Source of the DNA: Topomyia yanbarensis
Taxonomy: Eukaryota; Arthropoda; Insecta; Diptera; Culicidae
Reading direction: 5' to 3'
Assembly (NCBI RefSeq): GCF_030247195.1
Contig: NC_080671.1
Location: forward strand, 103,279,845-103,343,844
DNA length: 64,000 bases
Shown here: positions 11,660-23,400 of the stretch, in pieces
Position numbering within the stretch: position 1 is the first letter of the stretch
Layout: the number at the start of each line of letters is the position of its first letter
The notes under the pieces: model-generated
Told to the model about the DNA's origin: nothing
Database searches by the model: none
The model's input: the letters and a program-made list of their open reading frames with translations, nothing else
Position numbers and translations under genes: made by a program

Positions 11660-12705
11660 ATGCCAAGGTTTGAGACTAAAAATGACATTTGAAGTAAAAT
11701 AAGGACGCTTTCCAAAAACCTCGAAAATAAGGACATGTCCTTTCAAATAAGAAGGGTTGGTAACCCTAGTTTAGCTATTATTTCAACTTTATCGATAGTT
11801 AAGGATTGCGGAAAGCGAAACCCTAATAAAAATAAACTATAAACATCATACTATAAGGCAAATGGTTAAACCCGTTGTTTACTTATATAAAGGCTCGCAC
11901 AGAATGAAGTCAAATCTACCAATCTAACATGTCACCGGCTACCTATCGTGCAAAGTAAACAAATATAGTTCTTTAGCAATGCCAAGGGGAGTTTATTGGC
12001 AGGAAAAATATTACAATAATAGGAGTGAAAACTATTTATTTATATATTTACCTTTTCTCATTTCTTATATTGCTTACAAAAATCAGCAAGTTAACAAGAA
12101 CGTGATGAATGCATATTTTAATTGATTCACCGAACCTCTACAGTGCCATTGAACGACTATCAGGCTTATTTTCCCTTTTTTGTATAGTTGATAAATTCGC
12201 AAACGGAACGTTACAAAACACTCTATTATCTAATTGCGAATATTATGACATTCTTCTTCAAAGATATTTATGGTAAGTGATTTCCTGAGTGTTGCCAGGT
12301 TTGATGAAACGTTTTCATTACAAGTGACGAGACTCGTGACGTCCCGAAATATTCTCTCCAGCGCGATAAAAAAACAAATACGGCTTTGCGCCGCTTCGGT
12401 TCCTAGGCATCGGTTATGCGTCTAAGCCACATTGAAATGGTACCCCTTAAACAGAGGTTCCTGAAGGGTATCGGATGGTTACCGGAACCCAGTAAAGTTC
12501 AACCGTAAAGGAGCCGGAAATCTAGCTGGTTCTAATTCGTTTTCCGGCACCAGTAACACAAGCGATTCTAACTAGTCACTCCAGCACCCCGTGGAATTCT
12601 AACAATTTCACCACCTGGGCGCCAGTTTGACGATATAAAATGAACTTTCTTTACTTTCGACAAGTTTTGATTCGAGCCAACAACATCCAGCCCTCTTAAG
12701 AATGT
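11660..12705. other. no gene seen
   Basis: About 1 kb with a somewhat GC-richer centre (12340-12620). No open frame with recognisable domains and no repeat boundary identified. Confidence 0.45.
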
Positions 12706-12710
12706 ATCCT

Positions 12711-15242
12711 GAGTAAAGCCATGTCAAGTGATCCTCGAATTTTTCGCAAAATCGCTGATCTTCATGAGCTATATTTTATTGTATAGGGATTATGGTGATT
12801 AGCTTTTGGTAAAAATAATTCGTTACAATTCCTTTTTTTCTTTAAGATATTAACCCTTAAACTTTATTGCATAATAAAATTGAAAATTTTATATCTCAAA
12901 AACTACTGAAGATAATTCAATGATTTTTTGCACACTTACGGAATGATATTTGCACTATCTTATAAAAATATTTTTACTTTATATTTATGTGAATAACGGT
13001 ACTTCGCATCTTTTTAAAATTTTCAATTGTATTTTTTCTTGTGTTCTTCACGCTAAAAAATTTCAAAACGTATGTCAAACCATGCGGCAATCTTTCACCT
13101 TCAATAATCTGTATTGATAATTTTTCATTTTTGTTCCTATCGAGAGTTATAGAGGATTTTGTAACAGTTCGCTCTTTCAAAACACGGCCCACTTTGATGC
13201 AGCCCGCGAGAACGTTCATATTGGCAACGTCGCATGTCGCTACGTCAGAATGCGCATCGCGTGGGAAGTGCACATCGCATGACTAAAAGAAACCACATCT
13301 CTCGATTAGCGCAAAAGGGCAAACTTTTCAATACGGATTATCGAAGGTAATTTTTTCCGGATTTTTTGAGATGAGTTAATTTTTTTTGACCGAAGTGCAC
13401 AACAAAAATTATAGTTGTTTAATATATTTTTTATTGTTTTAATTTAACGTTACTAACAATTAACATCTTTAAATACACTTTTGTTAGTCAAAATACATCT
13501 ACGTTATATCCAAATTCTTTTTTAGTTTACAACATTAATATATGAAAATGGAAAATCTTATTCCAACAGGATTTTATTTCACGTTTTTATTTTCACCGAG
13601 TGATATTACCTTTAAACAACGATGTGTCTTTTGAAAAAAGTTTACATAAAATCTGTTGTTCCATCGCATCGATGTTGGGGTTTTTTTTATCACTGTTGCT
13701 TCTGTTAATTCTGTTAATTGGTGGTTTTCCATGTTCTGGTAAGATATTATTTATTTTTGACGAATTTCAATTAATCATCAACAATCTTTATTTCAAAATC
13801 ATCGTTACAGTTCTCCGCATGTACCTGTTGAGTCATCGAATATTCCAGTTCCATTACTTTGGCAAACACTATAAGAAGAAAAATTAAACGTGTTAATTTT
13901 CTTATATTTTAAACGTGTTATAGAGGAACCCATTACTATAAACATGGGATGTAAAATTGAAAATTTAACGAAAATTGGTTTTGTTCATGTCCATATTTAT
14001 TTTCGTTGTATTTTTTGCGCCCGTTACGACATATGCTACACATGTGTTGACCAATATAATTTTTAAATTTATCACTCCACATGGATGCCACAAAAAATTC
14101 GACGAACATATTTAAGAAATTTTTTTAACGGAATGCATCATTCGTGTGATAGACCCATATTTATAACATAAAACAATCAAATTTTTTTAGCAAATATTGT
14201 CTATCTTGAGCATTTCGTCGTGTTGTCTCTATATAGAAAAAAACACCCAAGTGTGATCGAAACAAAAACAAACGTCAAAAAGTTTTCTCACTAGAACTGA
14301 TGCAAATTAAATGAGCGCGTAAATTAACGCACGACCCGATGGCGCATGGCTGAAAAGTCGCTATGTGGATTTAAGAAAAGATTCGCAATATACCGTGCTA
14401 CCTCACAGACAGAATCAACTGAAAATAAAACGTGGTGAAGTATGTCAATTTGCGAAAAATATGTCAACGCATGCTAACTGCTCAACTTTGCTCATCGGCT
14501 CGCAACATCCGAGCGAGCTTGTCCGAGGTATTGAGTGACAGAAAATTAAATAACTCCTGAACAATATAATAACGCTGAAGAGCATGCAAATTACTCAGAA
14601 AACGTCACTTTCAATTATCCATAAAGAAAAGCTTGTCTTTTTGCTTTAATCTCAGAGATGCCAATTTTGAACACGAGATACGCTCCTTCAAAGCGATGCG
14701 CATTAGGATGTTGCGACGTGCGGCGTTGCCAATATGTACGTTCTCGCGGGTTGCATCAAAGTGGGCCGTGTTTTGAAAGAGCGCACTGTTACAAAATCCT
14801 CTATAACTCTCAATAGGAACAAAAATGAAAAATAATGAATACAGATTATTGAAGGTGAAAGATTGCTGCATAATTTGACATACGTTTTGAAAAATTTTAG
14901 CGTGAAGAACACAAGAAAAAATACAATTGAAAACTTTAAATAGATGCAAAGTACCGTTATTCACATAATTATAAAGTAAAAATATTTTTATAAGATAGTG
15001 CAAATATCATTCCGCAAGTGTGCAAAAAATCATTGAATTATCTTCAGTAATTTTTGATATATAAAATTTTCAATTTTATCATGCAATAAAGTTTAAGGGT
15101 TAATATCTTAAAGAAAAAAAGGAATTGTAACGAAATATTTATACCAAAAGCTAATCACCACAATCCCTATATAATAAAATATACCTCATGAAGATCAGTG
15201 ATTTTGCGAAAAAATCGTGGATCACTTGACATGGCTTTACTC
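12711..15242. mobile_element. 2.5-kb foldback element with about 550-bp inverted arms, TSD TCCT
   Basis: The arms 12711 to about 13260 and about 14693-15242 are inverted copies. They begin GAGTAAAGCCATGTCAAGTG and run through the CGTCGC/GCGCATCGC blocks. TCCT flanks both ends (12707-12710, 15243-15246). The 1.4-kb core is AT-rich with no recognisable transposase. A 95-codon open frame at 13600-13887 has one hydrophobic stretch but no domain I know. Confidence 0.82.
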
Positions 15243-15246
15243 TCCT

Positions 15247-16400
15247 GCAATATGGTACACTAAATTACGTTCTGAGTTATCGAACACGCTATCGTCAAAA
15301 ATCTTCAGAATACTCCAACTCCACAAGATCCACCTGAAAAAGGAAGACATTTTTGACCAAGACTATTTGGTACCACCTGGTTTACTTTTTCTTCCATCTG
15401 TTCATTATACTCTTTTTGATCTGAACTGATTTTAACCATTTTATATCGTCCAACTTATAAGATGATGAAGGAATTTCAGATATGAACTATGATAAAGAAA
15501 GCAACTTCAAGTTATCTTTAAATTGAAGAACAGTTGGACGTTATTCAAGCAGTGTTGTTGCAATAAATTTACACTAAAAGTTCAAGTGATAATTAATTTC
15601 ATTTTCTAATAAACAATGATTCAGTAAATTAGCATTAATGTGAAATGCGTGGAACAAAATGATTTGTTAAATAACATTAAAAAAAATAAAAATCAACACA
15701 TAGCCAACCCTAGTTACTGTAAATGTCTTGTTTTGGTATTATAGTATAACATTGGACTTCACTGCAAATGGTAATTATTGTTCTGTCACAGTGATATGGT
15801 TTCCGCTTAAAATAACCTGAGTCCTGCGTTGACTCAAATCCTTTCAATAAATTTAAACACGTTATTCATTGATTAAATAGCATTCAATAAATCAGATTAA
15901 ATAATGTTTGAAATGGTTTTCGCTGGGATGTTCCGTTTGCCAAGATAAAGTTGCATTTCATTTTTCATTCAGTATGAATTTATTTTGTGATTTCTTCAAA
16001 GTCATTCAAAGTTACAGCAAATATTCCGGTTGCCAGCAAAAAATAAATAGTCTGTATTCCACGCAGTGTTGCGCATTCCTCTGTACGGGACTCTATATTG
16101 TATACAGACTCTAGTAAAACCATTCCATTATAGTTTGGATGATATCCTGACAAGTCGTTAAGTTAATCCATAAGATTTTTATTGGGGAAGCCCTGAATAT
16201 TTATGAAAAAACTGTAATAGTTATGTTATTTTTATCGTATGTAGATAGAAAGTAAACAAAGTTTGCAGTTACAATTAGGATTTAATAAACTTCTCATTTA
16301 TTGGACAGTGAATTGTATGAAAGTACACACAAACTTTGATCGCTGTTAATCTGTTTAACCCTGCATTTTTACGCCGCTATTCCAACACCACTGTATTTTA
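15247..16400. other. no gene seen
   Basis: AT-rich, with only short open frames lacking motifs. Confidence 0.45.
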
Positions 16401-16419
16401 ACAAAAAGGTAATTGCGCG

Positions 16420-17010
16420 CAATACTTCATTCATGAGAGCATGTCTCGTTTTCGCTTTAACGCCTTTTACAACAAACTTTTGTTGCTGTCACTCGTCGTT
16501 CGACGAAACACAGCACGAGCGAACGGCAACGGGCAATGCGAATTTGATACACACCCTGATGATGCCGCGATACAGTCCGCCTGCCGTACCACACGTAGCG
16601 CAACTGCAAACCGACCAACGGAAAGACGTCGCGCCGGTATTCGCTCCTGTTACCGCAGTCACATGAACATTTCCCATGTGGCCTCGTTCGCTGTTCCAAA
16701 TTCCAACAGGACGTCGTAGTCTTTCTCACTCTGCCTGCGGGAGGGAATGTTGTGGGATTTTAATTCCCACTGTGCTCCGTTGGAAGGTGGAACCAAACTG
16801 AAAGTCAAACAAACGAAACACACATGTCCAATCCAACATCAGTGTCAGTCAGTCACATGGCGTCTGGGAGAAATCGGAACTAAGAGCCGATGAGTTTGTT
16901 CGTCGAGCACAGTTACAGTACGGTGCGAACTGAAACGGCTGTGAAACGGACAGAAGAAAAATAAAACCGCCGTTTTTGTAGTACAATGAGAAATTTAAAT
17001 TCCCGTGAGG
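16420..17010. promoter_or_regulatory. GC-rich island, possible promoter/5' UTR of an unseen gene
   Basis: This block is clearly richer in GC and CpG than its surroundings and open in several frames on both strands, as expected of GC-rich non-coding DNA. It contains initiator-like TCAGTCAGTCACA near 16847-16859. It lies about 250 bp beyond the transporter stop, so it could be a start region for another gene. No protein was recognised. Confidence 0.3.
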
Positions 17011-17241
17011 GGGTTGCGAATAAAAGCGATCGGTGCTTTATGTGAAATTTAAACACAACGATTGAACAGGAACGCAGCACACCTCCTTTGCTCGATGTTT
17101 TTCTTTTCGGCCGTAGTTTGACGGAATGCCGTTCGATTGCAACGTGTTCAACGCGAGCCGGTAGTGTTCGTGCCGAGTGGATTCAGGCGTTTTATTTCGA
17201 ACTGAGGTTTGTAGAAGTGCAATTTTCAACAGAGAAAAATA

Positions 17242-17247
17242 TTTATT
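17242..17247 (-). terminator. candidate poly(A) signal of the transporter
   Basis: AATAAA on the minus strand lies 21 nt after the stop codon, implying a very short 3' UTR. A second AATAAA at about 17192-17197 would give a more usual length. Either may be used. Confidence 0.45.
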
Positions 17248-17267
17248 AATTTTTTTTGCAAGTTTGT

Positions 17268-17408
17268 TCAGTTGTTTTCTTCGGATTGGGGTGTTGGATC
17301 ATTCCACGGTTGAATGTTCCCGGAGGCAAATAAAATAAATAGAATATTGGTGACGTTGAGAACCCAGAAGGCAAGCCAGAACACATTGCGCCATTCTTCG
17401 ATTGTTTG
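17268..17408 (-). CDS. SLC17 transporter, terminal coding exon 5
   Basis: The acceptor TTTTCATTGCAG|CAAAC opens a 47-codon exon. It encodes the EEWRNVFW motif, the last TM helix (about residues 445-466) and a short tail after QPWNDP, then TGA. It lies 22 kb from exon 4 but matches the expected SLC17 C-terminus and phase. No competing terminal exon was seen nearer to exon 4. Confidence 0.9.
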   Translation of the reverse strand, partial: QTIEEWRNVFWLAFWVLNVTNILFILFASGNIQPWNDPTPQSEENN

Positions 17409-20400
17409 CTGCAATGAAAAAGAAATGGGTCAATACTAAGAAAATGAAAAGATCAGAGGGAAGGAACTAGGCCGATCCGGACGTAGTAAGGGCTTATGAG
17501 CTATAGAACTGGAATGAGTCAACTTGATGACATTTGGTCCTTAGACCAGCGACGACTGGGTGCTATCAGCCTTCTGCCGATAGTAGCAGCAGAATGAGAC
17601 GGTGCGAACAGATCTAATCAAGGAAACACCACCGTAAAAATGAATATCTGATCGGAAATCAGCCGCAATAATCTGACTAGTATCGATGATCGCGGGTCAA
17701 TACGTACTGAAAATTCGCCGCGTCTGTTTTTATGAATCTAATTTCAAGTTCCGTTATTGCTAACCAGCCCGTGTACAGTCGTGATTCGCTGGTTGGGCCA
17801 CACCTATTTCCAACTAACGAGTTTGATTCGTTAGTTAGACCGACTGACAGATGTCAAAAACTCTCCAAAGGAGACGTTAGGAGTGTAATTGCATCTATTC
17901 ACATCTCTAATAATTGTCAGATTGATTGTCAAAGTAAATTTGACATAAGACTTTGACATTCAGATGCTTTTTAGTTGGACAATGGTCCAACTAGCGGAGG
18001 TCCAACTAAAAAGCCAGTTACCAGTTAAAAAGTGACCAACCAGCGAATTACGACTGTATCAGGTTAACAATTCTTTGTATTTTTCTCAATGGTCGTTATT
18101 ATCGCTCGTATACGTGTATTTTACAAATCATCCGATACGTAAAATAGGAAATACAGGGTGTTTGGTTCATGATTAAGAACCTCTCGAGGGATTTGGAGAA
18201 CAAAATCGGTCTACACATACTATCAAATCTCAACCGTTACAGACTTATTGAACTTTTTGTGTAAAAAACTTATTTATCTTAGAATACCTCCAACTCGAAA
18301 AGTATATTTTAAACTCTTAGTTCCATTGGAAAGGTGGAAAATTTTCTATTGAATGGTGTTCTCATATCTTTCAGCTAATTAGTTTTAATTACCATTAAGT
18401 TGTATAGTGGTTAAAAGTTGGCGTTTTTGATGATGTTTTTGTTAATTTTCTCAAAATAATGCATTATGACTATAGCAATATCTGTTATCCAAAAGTTTGG
18501 TTTTAGGACGATTCATAATTTGTACTTCAACGTCATATTCATATCTCTTCTCGTTTATTTGTAATTTCATTACTAAACTTTTCTCGTAATCGACTTGCAA
18601 GTGTTTAAAAGACTGTAATCTAAAAATATGCCTTATATCGTTTTCCAAGGCTTCATTGGAAAGCTGACAAAATTTACTTTCGATGTATGTACAAATATCC
18701 TTTAGTTAAGTGTACTAAATGACTTTTTACTAGTAAAATATCTCAAAATTAGTGTTTTTGAAGTGTTTTGTAATTATTCAAATTATTATTTAACTAAATT
18801 TATCGTCACTATTGTTCATTTGGTGTCCCTTAATATTCTCTGCAACTTGTTATTTGACACTTTATCCCTATAGCTTTTCATTTCGCTGCAATTTAATAGT
18901 AACAAAGCATGACCTCACCACCAGTGTAGTGGGTTCGAAATCGTTTTTTGCATATGAAGCGAGGTGATAAAACTGATTTTGCTTCGAAATTAAAAGAGAT
19001 AATTGAATGGAGTCAAAGAACGAATTGTAGAACATGCTGAGATACATTATTTCGATGGTTATGCTGATTAAATTAACGAAAATGCTAAAAATAACATAAA
19101 CTTTAAACTAATTTACTTCTAAAAGAATACTAAATGCACTTAACTGAAATGTATTAATACATCCTCTGCAAAATTTTTTTGGCTTTCGAATAAAAATAAG
19201 AAAAGGTACAATAAGTGCCATACTTTTTCAATAAGAGCTAGTATTAGTGAAAATGAGATAAAAATAGCAAAGTTCAATAACGCAAACACATGAAAATAAG
19301 AAAAGATAAGTGTATCATGTCAAAGAACAAATTATGCAGCTCTTCAAGATTAACAATCTGAATTATTAAAATAGTGATGTTAAATATTAAGATTTTCGCG
19401 AAATGAACGAAAAATCGATCAAAATTGTTAAATTTTAAATAAATTCATGTTAAAAGATTACTTAACCTAATTAACTGAAACATGTGAGGACATCATTTAG
19501 TGGGAAATTTTCTCACCTATTCAATGAATCGAAAAGATTTGAAATATAAAGCATACTTTTTGAGTTAGAGCTATTTTAAGACAACTAAGTGTTTAACGCA
19601 AAAAGTTCAATAACTTAGTAACGGTTGAGATTTGATGGTATGTGTGGAACGATTTTTTTCTCCAAATAAGACAGTCAATCATCCCTCGAGAGGTTCTTAA
19701 CCATGAACCAAACACCCTGTACATACCTTGATTTATAACATCTCGCGCTATCATAACTCTTTATCTGTATAACGTATTATCACTCGGTAGTTTTCAACCA
19801 AATAAATATACCGTAGAGAAGAAGTAGCGAATTCTGTCTAAATACTGTTACAATAGATAGTGATCCGGCCAATTACGCAGATAAGATTAGCTTTATAATG
19901 ACACACTCATCAGTAGAAAGATGCAGTATAATACTACTTCATACTGCAGAGTTAAAACACGTCATAAGATGTTACACGGGTACGTTTCGGCTTCGCCTCA
20001 TCAGAAACCGACACTAACTTTTTGTCGGAATAGATTAGCGCCGGCTTGACTCTCGCCCTAGTGAGAAATTTTGGTGTTTACCCATTTTTTTGGAAATATA
20101 GAATAACACGTCATAATAATTAACAACAAGAAAAATGTCATCAAGATAGCGTTAAAACACGTTTTAACTCGTAGTGTGAACGTAGTATAAGTAAACGCAG
20201 TGGCTACACTGAACATGAAAAACGCCTTAAATAGTGCTAGTTGGGCTACAATCGCGGATTCGCTACCCAAACTGATAGTTCCCGAGTACAGGTATACCTC
20301 AATAGTACGTACCCTCGTTAGTACGTACCCTCGATAGTACGTACATTTTGCCTCGATATTACGTACACCTGCTATCAAACTTTTTTTTGTTCGTTTTTGT

Positions 20401-23400
20401 AAACTTCAACAAAATAGGACAAATTTTGTGAAAGTTCTATGGGTTTCTGCATAGTTTAGACCAGCTGTGTGCTGCTCTGTAAAATCCAGAAAAGTATTTA
20501 AAACTTTAAGTAATTCATTAATTAATCGTTGAAATTTAACCATTACAAAACAATTCTGCAAGTTTCAGGAAAGTATTTTATATCTCGGGAGATTGCTAAC
20601 TTTCAAGTAGATCCTTAATACTTCAGAAAATAATTTGGTTTTGTCAAACTTCAGAGTATCTCAATGAACTTTAAAGACGATCTTAGAAGGTCGTATTGTA
20701 TTTTGGGAAATACTTTAGAGACATTCTATACTAACAATTTCTACAGAAAGCGAGTGTTCACGATTTTCACACATATTTTACCAACCTCAGGAAATTCTGC
20801 GAACTGTACATTTAGAAATATCATTACAGTTTCAATAGATTTTCTTAGCGGCTATCGGTGCACCGCGATGATTCAGTCAACCTGTACTGAAGTTTAAGAA
20901 AATTCTACGATATTAGGTAATATTTTAAGAATTTCTAGAAAGTTCCCGAAGTTTCAAGAATATTCTAAGAATGTTTAAAAGTCAGGGGGCGTCTAGAATT
21001 TTTTTAAAATTCACCAAACTTAAAAAAATGCCAAGTGATTTTCATTAATTTCAACGAAGTATTTCGAGAAAAACTTACAGAATTAGAAAAATGACGAATA
21101 TCAAAAAACCTCTTCAAGTTTTAGGTACGGCATGTCCCACAAGAAGTCTTACTAACTGTAAGCAAAATTGTAAAATTTCGAGATATTCTTCGAATATCAA
21201 TGAATATTTTTGGCAATTTTGACAGCTAAAATCTTAAACGACGATAAAACGGTTTTTGAAGAACGATCTTCATATTTTATGCACATATAATTTGAGTGCT
21301 GAGTCCCATACATTCTAGAAGATACAATGTTTAGAATGGAATAAGAGAGATTCGCACAGCTAACGACTTCGATGGAGGCTGGTAGTGCTCATAGAGCTTG
21401 AAAAACGCATCTAAATAAGCAGGGTTCTTGTGAGTGTGATTGAAAATATGTATCCACCATATAGAATTTGCTCAAAGATATGTCCTAGCTCAGCAAGAAC
21501 TATCTTGTGTAGATATGTCCTAGCTCAGCAAGAACTATCTTGTGTAGTCAAAAACTATGGTTTCTACACCTTGTAGCTCATATGCCGGCATAATTTCAAA
21601 ATTAAAATCATATAGACTTTGCAAAAATATTTAAATTGCCGTTTTCAGGATTTTTGAAGTTTATTAACGACCAAATTTGAGAGGAATAAAAAACCAATCT
21701 GAAATCCCGTGTGTCAGAGAAGAATTGTTTTCGCGCTCATAAAATGGGAACTTCTGCTTTTTTAACCCAGTTAATTTTAGTTTGTTCCTATAGTTTGATA
21801 AATCAAAAAAAAAAACTTCAGGAAAATCAAAAATTACAGAAAATCTTCAGGGAATTTTTATAAATTTCAAACAAATCTTACGAATTTCAGAAATTAAGGA
21901 TAGTCCTGGGACCTTAAAGGAGTCCTACGAAAATCAATAAAATCCTTCAAAAATCCTAATAAATTAGGGGAAATGCTTTCCATTTTACTTTCCATTTTAC
22001 TTTCCATTTTCAACCATCCTGGTTGATGGAAACCCTAACATTCTAAGATTAAGTACATGGTGATAGGTCAGTTTATCACTAATGGGGTGATGAATGTTAT
22101 TTTTGTACAGTTTGATTCAATATTAAACATAAAAAGCAATATTTTGAATTTTATTTTTGTGATTCGATAGTACGTGCACTAACCGAAGCGAAGGTGTACG
22201 TACTATCGAGGTATACCCGTATCTCTATAGGATTCTGAGGAGCTACTTTCAGAACAGGCAACTGATCTATGAAACTGATGCCGGAAAAAGAAGTGTAGGG
22301 TAATTTCGGGTGAGATGCCGCACTCTCTATATCTCGTATATAGGATAACTTTTATACGGTAATATGATATTGTGAGCTTGTCTTTCGAAGCATTACAGCA
22401 CTGGAGAAAATTTTTCAGCACCACATTAAAATTTCGTTTTTTTAAATTGTCGATTCTTTTTTTGGTAAACCATAAGCACAGTCATTCATAATTTCAGAGG
22501 AAAATGTCGTCGTGCGGCATCTCTCCCCTATAATCAGGATAGATGCCTCATCAAAATTACGGGTGAGATGCCGCACTCGATGGCGGAGGAATGTCATTAA
22601 ATGATCATTTGCGTCAGGTATAGATTCTTAATAAGGTATATCCACAAACAAACGGACCTAACACGGTGACATATAGAATTATGAGTCTATTTATCTATCT
22701 GTTTGAGCGGGCAATATGTATCTAAGTATTAGTTACTTTGGTTTGTTCGTTAAAGTTTCAGCAACGACACGACTAGACACTTGAATTCTAAAAGTGTATC
22801 GGAAATATGACTACCCCTCAGTGACTGAGGTAACTTGTAATGTCAAATATGACATTTCGTTAGAAAATGCATGAAACTAGTAACATTGGATAGTTTGTTA
22901 TTTTGTTTTTAAATAGCCTTACCGTTGCATTTTTTAGTTACGATTGAAAAAATAACAACAAATCAAATCAATAAAATTTCCGAGCTTTATTATAGAGTCG
23001 TTTTCGGATTTTATACTCTTGTCGTAATCATACCGTTCATTTCTGACGTTATGTCCTGCTGTCGTTCCTTTGCATTCATTCCAGCAAGTATTGTGATTTT
23101 GGCGGAACTGATCAACGTGACTAAATACTCTCCAAATTAGTTGTGAAGGTATTCAATCCACTCAATAGATTTTATTTGACTCGTTGCGATATAAGGTTTG
23201 CAATATCAGAAAAGCTATCTTATGTGACTATATTCCTGATTTACCAACATTCAAATTATGTTCAATAGCCAGCGGAATTGAAAATAATCGATCGGCTACG
23301 CTACTAAACAAAACTTCAGCCCAGCCTTTGCAAAGTTTAATCTACATGACAGGTTTCTATTTACCAATCTTATTGTTTCAAGTTTAACGTTTAACAAACG

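Noticed and set aside
16433..16729. Four overlapping open frames on both strands
   Set aside because: Typical of GC-rich non-coding DNA. None has a domain or convincing start context.
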